From an uncultured Erysipelotrichaceae bacterium (GTDB taxonomy: Bacteria > Bacillota_I > Bacilli_A > RF39 > UBA660): a DNA stretch of 64,000 nt. Below are positions 8,166 through 16,031 of this stretch, in pieces. The stretch's first letter is position 1, and each line of letters begins with the position of its first letter. Where the stretch lies: NCBI GenBank assembly GCA_902780395.1, contig CACZFH010000008.1:1-64000 (forward strand). Reading direction: 5' to 3'. Position numbers and translations under genes: made by a program. The notes beneath the pieces are model-generated. The model was not told where the DNA came from. It searched no databases and was given only the letters and a program-made list of their open reading frames with translations.

Positions 8166-9317
8166 ATGATAAATAGAGTGGTTTTAAATGAAACGTCTTA
8201 TTTTGGACGTGGTTCACGTACAAAACTAGTAGATGAAATAAAAAACAGAGGATATCAAAATATTTTATTGGTATCAGACAAAGTATTAAAAGAAGCAAAT
8301 GTTGAAAGAATGGTTTCAGAAATATTAGATAATGCTGGAATTACTTATTTTGAGTATTTAGATATTAAACCAAATCCAACTGTAAAAAATGTTCAAGATG
8401 GTCTAAGAGTTGCTCATATGAATAATATAGATGCAATTGTGGCAGTAGGTGGAGGAAGTGTTATTGATACAGCCAAAGCTATATCTATTATTATGGCAAA
8501 TCCAGAACATTCAGGAGTGGTAAGTTTAGCAGGAGCTGTAGAAACAAGAAATAAAGGAGTACCTTTAATTGCTTTACCTACAACATCGGGAACAGCTGCT
8601 GAAGTTACCATTAACTATGTTATTACAGATGAATTAAACATGAAAAAAATGGTATGTGTAGATGTTCATGATATTCCAGTTTGTTCTATAGTTGATCCAG
8701 ATTTAATGCAAAAAATGCCGCAGTCTCTAGCAGCATCAACAGGAATGGATGCCTTAACACATGCAATGGAAGGCTATATTACCAAAGCAGGATGGCTAAT
8801 TCCTGATATGTTTCATATAAATGCAATGGCCCTAATCTATAAGAACCTAGAAAGTGCTGCTAATGAAAAAGATGAAATTGCTATAGAAAAAATGGCATAT
8901 GCTCAATATATCGCAGGTATGGGATTTTCTAATGTAGGATTAGGAATTGTTCATTCTATGGCTCATTCACTAGGAGCATTCTTTGACACTCCACATGGAG
9001 TAGCAAATGCCTTATTATTACCACATGTATTAAAATTCAATGGTCAAGTATGTCCAGAATTATATAAAAATATGGGTAGAGCCTTTGGTTTAGATATGAA
9101 TAATCTATCAGATGAAGAAGCTGTAGATAAAGTAGTAGAAGCCGTAAAAGAATTATCCATAAAATTAGGAATACCACAAACTTTAAGGGAAATAGGTATC
9201 CCTCAAGAAATGATTCCATCTCTCGCAAACCAAGCTATTAATGATCCTTGTACACCAGGAAACCCAAGAGATGTAACCGTAGAAGATATCATTTCAATCT
9301 ATAAAGAAGCATACTAA
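8166..9317 (+). CDS. fucO: Iron-dependent alcohol dehydrogenase, lactaldehyde reductase (FucO) type
   Basis: 383 aa, group III alcohol dehydrogenase. The cofactor motif GGGSVIDTAKA (GGGSxxD) and PTTSGTAAEVTINYVITDE follow the FucO pattern closely. The four Fe ligands fall at D195, H199, H263 and H277, nearly the same numbers as in E. coli FucO (D196, H200, H263, H277). FucO reduces L-lactaldehyde to 1,2-propanediol with NADH, or oxidises it in reverse, recycling NAD during deoxysugar fermentation. No fucose or rhamnose catabolic gene is beside it; it is a single-gene unit with its own promoter and terminator. Substrate could differ within the family. Confidence 0.88.
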   Translation: MINRVVLNETSYFGRGSRTKLVDEIKNRGYQNILLVSDKVLKEANVERMVSEILDNAGITYFEYLDIKPNPTVKNVQDGLRVAHMNNIDAIVAVGGGSVIDTAKAISIIMANPEHSGVVSLAGAVETRNKGVPLIALPTTSGTAAEVTINYVITDELNMKKMVCVDVHDIPVCSIVDPDLMQKMPQSLAASTGMDALTHAMEGYITKAGWLIPDMFHINAMALIYKNLESAANEKDEIAIEKMAYAQYIAGMGFSNVGLGIVHSMAHSLGAFFDTPHGVANALLLPHVLKFNGQVCPELYKNMGRAFGLDMNNLSDEEAVDKVVEAVKELSIKLGIPQTLREIGIPQEMIPSLANQAINDPCTPGNPRDVTVEDIISIYKEAY

Positions 9318-9345
9318 AAGAAGGAAATAATCCTTCTTTTTTTTT
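9316..9345 (+). terminator. Intrinsic terminator after fucO
   Basis: AAAAGAAGGA-AATAA-TCCTTCTTTT followed by a long T run. Confidence 0.9.
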
Positions 9346-9359
9346 GAATATACAAGTAT

Positions 9360-9434
9360 CTAGAAAACTAATCCTAAAATGATACAAAGAAGTATCATAA
9401 TGAATAGGTATAAAGACCAGCATTTATATTTCAT
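9360..9434 (-). CDS. Possible 24-aa hydrophobic membrane peptide
   Basis: A short minus-strand frame encodes MKYKCWSLYL followed by FIMILLCIILGLVF and a stop. A basic, aromatic N-terminus leads into a single 17-residue hydrophobic stretch. A strong AGAGGGGG ribosome-binding sequence lies about 8 nt before the ATG. It sits about 70 nt downstream of the ABC permease gene on the same strand, so it could be the last cistron of that operon or an independent small gene. No homologue is recognised; single-span peptides of this size include small-protein regulators of transporters and type I toxins. Coding status is unproven. Confidence 0.4.
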   Translation of the reverse strand: MKYKCWSLYLFIMILLCIILGLVF

Positions 9435-9503
9435 AGATAGAACCCCCTCTGTATATTCTAATATAATCTATGTAAAAAATGATTTATCATTAATTATAGA
9501 TAA

Positions 9504-10304
9504 CTAGTAATTTGACTTTTTAATAATGGAATAGAATATCTCCATAACAAAATACAATCCATAAGAAATTATTCCTAATAAAAAGATGCTACTAATAACT
9601 AAATCTAGTTGAAATACTTGAGAACCATACATTATAAGATATCCTAATCCTTGTTTAGATACTAATAATTCTCCCATAATAACCCCAGTTAAAGTAAGAG
9701 ATATATTTATTTTTAAAGTTGCCATAATAGTCTCAAAGGAACTAGGAAAGACTAAATAATAAAAAGTTTGCAATGGAGTAGCTTTAAAGCTTTTAAAAAG
9801 AGAAATAGTTGCCGGAGAAACCATTAAAAATCCATGATAGATAGAAAGGATAGAAGAGAATAAACTAATCAATAAAGCCATGAAGATAATAGAGGGTATT
9901 CCTGCTCCTACCCAAATAATTATAAGTGGACCTAAAGCAACTTTTGGTAGAGAATTTAAAATAGTTAAAAAAGGATCAATTATTTTCGCCAATCTAGGAT
10001 ATCGCCACAATAAAAAAGCTATAATAACACTTAATATTGTTGATAGAACAAAACTGATAAGTATTTCAAAAAGAGTAATACCAATATGTTGAAATAAAGA
10101 ATGGTCATGCAATAGGGAAAAAAGAGTATTAATAATATGACTAGGACATGAAAATAAAAAGGTATTAATAATGTGGCAAGAAGATAATAATTCCCATATA
10201 ATTAAAAAGAAACATAAGATAAGGATTCTACTAATCAAAATAAATAGTTTTTCTTTTCTTGTTTTCTTTAAAAAAAATATATGTTCTTCACTATATGGTA
10301 ACAT
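9504..10304 (-). CDS. ABC transporter permease, NitT/TauT (SsuC-like) family
   Basis: 266 aa, about six membrane segments, with the binding-protein-dependent permease signature near residues 160-190 (SLFKSFKATPLQTFYYLVFP in the EAA-loop position). The N-terminal region LIIWELLSSCHIINTFLFSCPS is typical of SsuC/TauC/ThiX-type permeases. It forms the channel of an importer with the ATPase immediately upstream (14-nt overlap) and presumably the substrate-binding protein at 11975-12979. The substrate cannot be assigned: the family takes sulfonates, nitrate, pyrimidine thiamine precursors and others. Confidence 0.85.
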   Translation of the reverse strand: MLPYSEEHIFFLKKTRKEKLFILISRILILCFFLIIWELLSSCHIINTFLFSCPSHIINTLFSLLHDHSLFQHIGITLFEILISFVLSTILSVIIAFLLWRYPRLAKIIDPFLTILNSLPKVALGPLIIIWVGAGIPSIIFMALLISLFSSILSIYHGFLMVSPATISLFKSFKATPLQTFYYLVFPSSFETIMATLKINISLTLTGVIMGELLVSKQGLGYLIMYGSQVFQLDLVISSIFLLGIISYGLYFVMEIFYSIIKKSNY

Positions 10305-11037
10305 CTAAATCCCTCCATATTTTTTCATAATAAGATGTAAATATTGGATTACTTCTACGTTCTACAGGGGTCATAGAAGAATCAAAAGAAATAGAATAAG
10401 TGCTTTTAACTGTTGCTGGATGTTTGGATAAAACAATAATTCTATCAGATAAACTAATGGCTAATGGAATATCATGAGTAACTATAATGGCTGTTTTTTT
10501 CTCTTTTTTGATAATTTTATAAATATCATTACTAATAATTAAACTAGATTGATAGTCTAGCGCCGAAGTAGCTTCATCTAAAAGTAAGATATCTGGCTTC
10601 AAAGCAAGAGTTCGAATAAGAGCACAACGTTGCCTCATTCCTCCAGATAATTGACTTGGATAGTGATGAAGAACATCTCCTAAGCCATATGTATTTAATA
10701 AATGAATAACATATTTCTTGGATTCATCTGTCAATGAATGAGTAATCTGTAATCCCAATAAACAATTATCAAGAACTGTTTTAAATGGTAAAAGACAATC
10801 TTCTTGTAACATATAAGCTATTTTAATATTTACAGGATATTCCACTCTTCCAGAAGAAGAAGATAAAAGACCACATAAAATAGATAAAATAGTAGATTTT
10901 CCACAACCACTAGGACCAACTATAGAAAGAATCTCTCCTGGATAAACAGAAAAACTAATATCTTTTAGAGCCATCATTTCCTTTTTTTTAGAATGATAAT
11001 ATTTTTTTAAATGACAAACTTCTAATATTGAATCCAT
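10291..11037 (-). CDS. ABC transporter ATPase, NitT/TauT (SsuB-like) family
   Basis: 248 aa. Walker A GPSGCGKST is at residues 41-49, the Q-loop is in MLQEDCLLPF, the signature is LSGGMRQRC, and Walker B is ILLLDEATSALD, followed by VTHDIPLAISLSD with the switch His. Walker B reads DEATSALD where many paralogues have DEPFSALD. It energises the adjacent permease. AGGAGGC lies just before the ATG. The 15-nt upstream sequence TTTTTACATAGATTA on the minus strand is repeated upstream of the small peptide frame at 9434. Confidence 0.9.
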   Translation of the reverse strand: MDSILEVCHLKKYYHSKKKEMMALKDISFSVYPGEILSIVGPSGCGKSTILSILCGLLSSSSGRVEYPVNIKIAYMLQEDCLLPFKTVLDNCLLGLQITHSLTDESKKYVIHLLNTYGLGDVLHHYPSQLSGGMRQRCALIRTLALKPDILLLDEATSALDYQSSLIISNDIYKIIKKEKKTAIIVTHDIPLAISLSDRIIVLSKHPATVKSTYSISFDSSMTPVERRSNPIFTSYYEKIWRDLDVTI

Positions 11038-11151
11038 ATAGCCTCCTCAAAGTAATCTATGTAAAAAAAAGAAAAAGGTTAAGTAAAAAAACTAAATTTT
11101 ACAGTAAAAAGTAAATATGCTACAATTTACTAGAAAGAGAAAGTGAAGAAA

Positions 11152-11907
11152 ATGATTAGAAAAATCGAACAAGCAAATCCTAAAAAGATAACAGAATTAT
11201 TAGAAATAATAAAAGAGGGAATAATCAGTGCCATAACTGATTATAGCTTTCTTTATAATGAACAGGGACAAAGTATCTTAATAAGGTCTTTAGATTATAT
11301 TAAGAAAGCTCTAGCAATAATAAGAGAAGGAAATATATCTTTAGAAGAACTACAAAAAGCATTTGGTTATGAAGAAATTTTAAAACCACTAATTTTTAAA
11401 ACTTGGGAGTTTGAATCAAGCAGAGGAGCAGAATTTATTTATTGGTTTAAGACAGATAATTATAAGTCATTTGAAAATGCTATCTCAACTACTTTTTCGA
11501 ACGATTCTACAGATTCATTTTGTGGTGCTAATTATGGAATAGCATTTGATATAACTATAGATGGTTTTTTAGGAGCTTGTAATAAAGATGCTGCTACTAT
11601 GATGCAAGATGAACAATTTTTATCAATTTATACCATTGGAAAAACAAATGATCATCAAGTTATTAACTCCTATAATCTAGCAACTCCTATCATAACTCCA
11701 AAACAAGTATTTGATAAAAAGGATAATACTTATCATTCTAAGCACAATGAAATAATTTTAGATGCTAGATTCATTAAACCAAAATATGTCATTTTTTTAG
11801 GAGATGATATCAGTGAATTTGGACAATCATTAACTGAGATCTATCATATCCCAGTAAAAAAGAAAGAAGAAGATATTTATTTAAAAACAGGACTAGCAAA
11901 AAGATAA
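11152..11907 (+). CDS. Orphan protein of unknown function
   Basis: 251 aa from the ATG at 11152; a GTG three codons earlier falls in the AAGTGAAG ribosome-binding region. No signal peptide, so probably cytoplasmic. Residues 1-90 are predicted helical (KKITELLEIIKEGI, LEELQKAFGYEEIL). The C-terminal 150 residues look alpha/beta, with CGANYGIAFDI and HNEIILDARFIKPKYVIF. That last block faintly resembles the NE(I/Y)IV...xKPKYL strand of ADP-ribosyltransferase-fold proteins, but I cannot confirm this. It lies between the divergent ATPase/permease pair and the converging binding-protein gene of what looks like one transporter. Confidence 0.6.
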   Translation: MIRKIEQANPKKITELLEIIKEGIISAITDYSFLYNEQGQSILIRSLDYIKKALAIIREGNISLEELQKAFGYEEILKPLIFKTWEFESSRGAEFIYWFKTDNYKSFENAISTTFSNDSTDSFCGANYGIAFDITIDGFLGACNKDAATMMQDEQFLSIYTIGKTNDHQVINSYNLATPIITPKQVFDKKDNTYHSKHNEIILDARFIKPKYVIFLGDDISEFGQSLTEIYHIPVKKKEEDIYLKTGLAKR

Positions 11908-11953
11908 TAAGAATAGAATCTATTGAAAAAAATATAACAATTAATAGAATTAA

Positions 11954-11980
11954 ATAAAAAGGATTAAATCCTTTTTATTT
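11954..11980. terminator. Bidirectional terminator
   Basis: AAAAAGGATT and AATCCTTTTT arms with A and T tracts on both sides, between convergent genes ending at 11907 and 11975. Confidence 0.75.
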
Positions 11981-12979
11981 TATAATATAGAATAAGTCAT
12001 CATAAGCTACTTTTTTATCTATTTCACCATAATCAATCATAATATCTTGTAAATGATCAAAACTCTCTCTAGAAAATGTAGTTGATACTGGCCATGCTTC
12101 AATACTTCGATATCGGTAAATTGCAGCTTCTAATTGCTTTAAAGATGAATCAGGGAATTGATTTTGAATGACTTTAGCAACTTCTATGTCAGAATGAGTA
12201 TGTACATAGTCTAAGCCCTTTTGAATAGCTTTATTAAAGTTTTGAATTATATCAGGATGTTTTTTTATATAACTCTTTCTTGCTGAAAAAGAAGTATAAG
12301 GAACAACCCCACCTAATTCACCAACGCTAGCAACTACATAGCCATATCCTTGTTCTTCTATCAAAGAAGCTGTTGGTTCAAATAAAGTAACAAAATCTCC
12401 TTGACCTCCTATAAAAGCTCCTCCCATAGCAGCAAAGCTAATAGAAGTATCAATAGATACATCATTTTGTGGATCAAGATTATGTTGTTTTAATGCATAT
12501 TCCAAAGTCATCTCTGGCATACCTCCAGCTCTACCACCAATAATACTGTGTCCAATTAAGTCTTTTAGGGTAAAATGACTAATCTTTTTTCTAGAAACAA
12601 TAAAACTACCATCTTTTTGCGTTAATTGAGCAAAAGTTTTTAAATAGTCTTTTTCGCCTCCATTATAGACATAAATAGTAGCTTCACTTCCAGAAAAACC
12701 AATATCCGCATCTCCTGATAAAACAGCTGCACTAACTTTATCAGCCCCATTAGAAAGAATTATATTTAAAATGATATTCTCTTTTTCAAAAAATCCCTTC
12801 TCATAAGCAACATACATAGGAGCATAAAAAATAGTATGAGCAACTTCAGCTAAAGTAACTTTTTCTAAAGAATAAGTAGAAGTATAATGATTTTTTTGAT
12901 AAATTTTAAAAGATGAAACACCAACCAATAAGCAAATAGCTCCTATAGACAACACATAAAATAATAAATTCTTTTTCAT
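11975..12979 (-). CDS. ABC transporter substrate-binding protein, NMT1/SsuA-like
   Basis: 334 aa. The hydrophobic N-terminus (residues 5-23) has no properly placed lipobox cysteine, so it is probably membrane-anchored rather than lipid-linked. The body has the NMT1/THI5-like pattern: VAHTIFYAPMYVAYEKGFFEKENI, then GADKVSAAVLSGDADIGFSGSEA, and a later GGRAGGMPEMTLEYALK. It presumably serves the permease/ATPase pair at 9504-11037, though an opposite-strand gene separates them. There is no room for a TPP riboswitch upstream, so thiamine-precursor uptake is not supported by regulation. AGGAGAG precedes the ATG. Confidence 0.85.
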   Translation of the reverse strand: MKKNLLFYVLSIGAICLLVGVSSFKIYQKNHYTSTYSLEKVTLAEVAHTIFYAPMYVAYEKGFFEKENIILNIILSNGADKVSAAVLSGDADIGFSGSEATIYVYNGGEKDYLKTFAQLTQKDGSFIVSRKKISHFTLKDLIGHSIIGGRAGGMPEMTLEYALKQHNLDPQNDVSIDTSISFAAMGGAFIGGQGDFVTLFEPTASLIEEQGYGYVVASVGELGGVVPYTSFSARKSYIKKHPDIIQNFNKAIQKGLDYVHTHSDIEVAKVIQNQFPDSSLKQLEAAIYRYRSIEAWPVSTTFSRESFDHLQDIMIDYGEIDKKVAYDDLFYIIK

Positions 12980-13023
12980 AAAACTCTCCTTACAATTATT
13001 AATATATGAATTATTATTAAATG

Positions 13024-13032
13024 TGTTATAAT
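13024..13032 (+). promoter_or_regulatory. Extended -10 promoter of the YfcE-like gene
   Basis: TGTTATAAT, 34 nt before the ATG at 13067, with AGAGGT as the ribosome-binding site. It is divergent from a minus-strand TATATT near 13003-13008 that could serve the binding-protein gene. Confidence 0.6.
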
Positions 13033-13066
13033 AAACCTAATTAAAAGAAAGAATAGAGGTATAATA

Positions 13067-13594
13067 ATGAAATATATAATCATTTCAGATATCCATGGTA
13101 TAGTAGACAATTTATCACTTATCAAAGAAAAATCAAAAGATTGTGAAAAAGTAATTGTTTTAGGAGATCTTTATTATACCGACTATTATCACCGTTTTTC
13201 AAATAGTTACAATAAAGAATATGTAGAAGAATTCCTAATAAGCATAAAAGATAAATTAATTTGTCTAAAAGGAAATTGTGATAGTGAAGAAGACGTTAAA
13301 AAGAGTAGTTTTCCAATTCAGGATGGATTAGTACAAATATCAAAAAAACCCTTAATATTTGCTACTCATGGTCATTTGTATAACGAAAAGAATTGGCAAC
13401 AAGCAAATGCTATCTTATTATTTGGACATTACCATATTCCTTTAATTCAAAAAAGAAATGATTGTATCTATGTTAATCCTGGTAGTATTTCCTTACCAAG
13501 AGGAAAAGAAAAACCATCATATGCCATCTTAACCGAAGAAGAAATAACGATATATGATATAGATAATAACGTTCTTGACTCGATAAGATTATAA
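13067..13594 (+). CDS. YfcE-family metallophosphoesterase
   Basis: 175 aa, calcineurin-like fold. Metal-binding motifs are in order: SDIHG (residues 8-12), VLGDLYY, LKGNCDSE (GNCD for the usual GNH/C-D), THGH, and FGHYH with NPGSISLPRG. This is the pattern of E. coli YfcE/MJ0936-type phosphodiesterases, which hydrolyse artificial and perhaps cyclic phosphodiesters. The natural substrate is unknown. Single-gene unit. Confidence 0.88.
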   Translation: MKYIIISDIHGIVDNLSLIKEKSKDCEKVIVLGDLYYTDYYHRFSNSYNKEYVEEFLISIKDKLICLKGNCDSEEDVKKSSFPIQDGLVQISKKPLIFATHGHLYNEKNWQQANAILLFGHYHIPLIQKRNDCIYVNPGSISLPRGKEKPSYAILTEEEITIYDIDNNVLDSIRL

Positions 13595-13599
13595 TATAC

Positions 13600-13713
13600 T
13601 ATTTACAAATTATACATTTCAAATTTTAGAAAGACAATTACAAAGGGAAGCAGATAATAATCTAGAAATAGTCCAATCAAAAGTAAAACAATTGAATCAA
13701 AATAGTAGCAATA
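13600..13713 (+). other. Start-less open frame, possible gene remnant
   Basis: Downstream of the phosphoesterase a frame reads FTNYTFQILERQLQREADNN and continues through QSKVKQLNQN to a TAA. It has coding-like, coiled-coil-like composition but no ATG/GTG/TTG and no ribosome-binding site. It may be the tail of a lost gene. A functional gene is not supported. Confidence 0.25.
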
Positions 13714-13733
13714 ACTAATTGCTACTATTTTAA
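13700..13733 (+). terminator. Intrinsic terminator
   Basis: AAATAGTAGCAAT-AACTA-ATTGCTACTATTT, a 13-bp perfect stem with a short T tail. Confidence 0.8.
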
Positions 13734-13754
13734 ATGATAAAGAAGAAGTAATAC

Positions 13755-13783
13755 TTGAAAAAAATAAGAAAAAATGATATAAT
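13755..13783 (+). promoter_or_regulatory. Promoter of the adhesin-sortase operon
   Basis: TTGAAA (13755-13760), 17-nt spacer, TATAAT (13778-13783) with an extended TG. Confidence 0.75.
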
Positions 13784-13814
13784 AGAGCCGATTTAAGTGG
13801 AAGGAGAATTAGAT

Positions 13815-15368
13815 ATGAAATATCTAAAAGGAATAGTTACATTTATACTATCATTTGTTTTAATAACTACCATGATAATACCTGTAAATGCAGCTTCAGA
13901 AACAATCCAATTAGGAAAAGCATATAAAACAAAAAGTTATATTGCTGGTGTAAATTTTTCCTATAAAGTAACAACAGATGGTAGATACTTATATTGTTTA
14001 AATAGACATAAGGATACTGCTCAAAATATTCAAGCAAAACTAGTAAGCAATAGTAAGTATATAAATGGAGGAGTAACTTATATATTAAAAAATGGATATC
14101 CTAACAAATCCATAACAGGAGATAAGGATAAGGACTATTATATTACCCAAACTGCTGTATGGTGGCTTATTGATTTAGTATCAGGCAGTACTAATCTTGG
14201 AGATAATTTTAAAGAAACCGGTTCAGATGAATATCAGTTAAGACAACATGTTAAAAGATTAGCATATGATGGTTATTCACATCGTAAAGATGCTTCATCA
14301 AACATCAAAGATATTTCAATTGAATTAGCAGCAGTAAATGGAACTGCCATGACTTTAAAAAATAATTATTACACATCAAGTTCTATAAAAGCTAATACAA
14401 AGAATATTAGTGATTATCAAGTAACATTAGAAAATGCTCCAGAAGGAACTAAAATATTGATTAATGATGTAGTGGAGAGTACTTATACTAAAGCCTTTAC
14501 ATTAAAACCAGAAGAAAGCTTTAAAGTAAAAGTTCCAGCAAGTAGCATTAATAATACTGAGGCAACAATAAAAGTAAATGCTACAGCAATGACAACTGGT
14601 TACGCTACTTATGAATATCAGCCAGTAAATACTAATATGCAAAATGTAGCTTTACTTGAAAAAGTTGAGAAGAAAGCTAACTCAAGTATTCAATTAAACA
14701 TTGATATAACAAGAGTTAGTATTAATAAAACTGATACAAATACAAAACAGAATATTGCCGGTGCTAAAATGGTTTTGAAAGACTCAAATGGAACTGTAAT
14801 AGCAAGTTGGGTATCAACAGTAAATGCCCACATTATCAAAAACTTGGCTTATGGATCATACACAATTGAAGAAACAGAAGCACCTAATGGATATATACTT
14901 AATAAGAATGTTACAAACTTTACGCTTAGTGAAAGTCAAAAAACCTTAACAGTTTATTTTGAAAATGCACCAAAAAAAGTTGTCGTAAATATTAGTAAAT
15001 TAGATCAAAACACCAATCAGCAACTAGCTGGAGCTGTACTAGTAGTTAAAAATTCCAGTGGAGTAGAAATAGCTCATTTTACTACTACAGAAAATTCTTA
15101 TGTAATAACCGACCTTCCAAACGATACTTATACTGTAGAAGAAATAACTGCACCAGCTGGTTATATGAAAAATAATGAAAAAATATCATTCACAATTGAT
15201 GATAATCATTTATCTCATCAAATAAACTTTTTAAATGCCAAAGAAGTATATGTTCCCGATACAGATGTATCCGCTGTATCATCTATTATCATAGCCATAT
15301 TAGGTATTAGTATAATTGGATTAGGATTAGGATTTATTGAATATAATGTTAAAGCACAAAAGATATAA
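13815..15368 (+). CDS. Surface adhesin with Cys-Gln thioester domain and SpaA repeats
   Basis: 517 aa from the ATG at 13815 (AAGGAG 8 nt upstream; a GTG at 13797 is in frame but precedes the Shine-Dalgarno). A signal peptide (residues 1-29, ending VNAA) is followed by a thioester (TQXA-type) domain: Cys61 in YLYCLN and Gln112 in ITQTAVWWLID are placed as in self-crosslinking Cys-Gln adhesins that bind host targets covalently. Two prealbumin-like SpaA domains follow (about 310-395 and 396-480, each with an ExxAPxGY motif). The C-terminus has VPDTD in the LPxTG position, a hydrophobic span and a short basic tail. The sortase gene overlaps its 3' end, which suggests dedicated anchoring. Confidence 0.85.
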   Translation: MKYLKGIVTFILSFVLITTMIIPVNAASETIQLGKAYKTKSYIAGVNFSYKVTTDGRYLYCLNRHKDTAQNIQAKLVSNSKYINGGVTYILKNGYPNKSITGDKDKDYYITQTAVWWLIDLVSGSTNLGDNFKETGSDEYQLRQHVKRLAYDGYSHRKDASSNIKDISIELAAVNGTAMTLKNNYYTSSSIKANTKNISDYQVTLENAPEGTKILINDVVESTYTKAFTLKPEESFKVKVPASSINNTEATIKVNATAMTTGYATYEYQPVNTNMQNVALLEKVEKKANSSIQLNIDITRVSINKTDTNTKQNIAGAKMVLKDSNGTVIASWVSTVNAHIIKNLAYGSYTIEETEAPNGYILNKNVTNFTLSESQKTLTVYFENAPKKVVVNISKLDQNTNQQLAGAVLVVKNSSGVEIAHFTTTENSYVITDLPNDTYTVEEITAPAGYMKNNEKISFTIDDNHLSHQINFLNAKEVYVPDTDVSAVSSIIIAILGISIIGLGLGFIEYNVKAQKI

Positions 15369-16005
15369 TAAAGAAACATCTCCTACGACAACTGCTTTTA
15401 TAGGAGCAGTACTTCTATTAATAGGAGGTTTCTTTCTTTTCTATAATTATATAGAAAGTAAAAAGATTATAGTCTATGATTATATGGCTAGTGTCTTTTA
15501 CAGTGAAAATGAAAGTAACAATGTTGAAGCAGAAATTGTTGAAGAGGATGAGCATCCAAAAGAAGTAGTAGAAGAACAATTGCCAGATGAAATATCTGAT
15601 GAATACATTGGTTACTTATCAATACCTAAAATTGGCTTAACAAAAGGATTTATGGATAAAAGATCTACAGAAAATGATGTAGAAAAAAACATTATGGTTG
15701 TAAATGGAAGTAGTTATCCAGATGTAGATAAAGGTAATCTTATACTAGCAGGTCATTCAGGTACAGGTTGGAAAGCCTTCTTTAATGACCTATATCAATT
15801 ACAAAATGGAGATATTGCTAGAGTTACCTATAAAGGAAAAACATACCAATATCAAATAATTAATATATATACCCAACCAAAAGTTGGAAAATTAGCAATC
15901 TATAGGAATTATGACAAAACGACATTAACATTAATTACCTGTACTAATTATGATTCAACAACACAGACAATCTATATTGCTGAATTAATAAATATCGAAG
16001 GATAA
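15346..16005 (+). CDS. Sortase with a non-canonical active site
   Basis: 219 aa from the ATG at 15346; a TTG at 15337 is also possible, and both overlap the adhesin gene. One N-terminal membrane span (about 13-35) and an acidic linker precede the sortase barrel (YIGYLSIPKIGLT onward). Catalytic His137 is in LAGHSGTGW and Cys199 in TLITC. Where the third catalytic residue, Arg, is expected just before the last strand (8 residues after the Cys in class B types), the sequence has Gln207 (DSTTQTIYIAEL). Either this is a subfamily using Gln or activity is altered. The likely substrate is the upstream adhesin; another candidate is the IPDTG protein at 20338. Confidence 0.87.
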   Translation: MLKHKRYNKETSPTTTAFIGAVLLLIGGFFLFYNYIESKKIIVYDYMASVFYSENESNNVEAEIVEEDEHPKEVVEEQLPDEISDEYIGYLSIPKIGLTKGFMDKRSTENDVEKNIMVVNGSSYPDVDKGNLILAGHSGTGWKAFFNDLYQLQNGDIARVTYKGKTYQYQIINIYTQPKVGKLAIYRNYDKTTLTLITCTNYDSTTQTIYIAELINIEG

Positions 16006-16031
16006 AAAATAAAAAAGGGGGGATTAGAAAG

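Noticed and set aside
12980-13066. TPP or other riboswitch before the NMT1-like binding protein
   Set aside because: Less than 90 nt is available, shared by two divergent promoters, and no conserved riboswitch core is visible.
13600-13713. Small gene after the phosphoesterase
   Set aside because: Open frame with coding-like residues but no start codon and no ribosome-binding site; kept only as a possible remnant.
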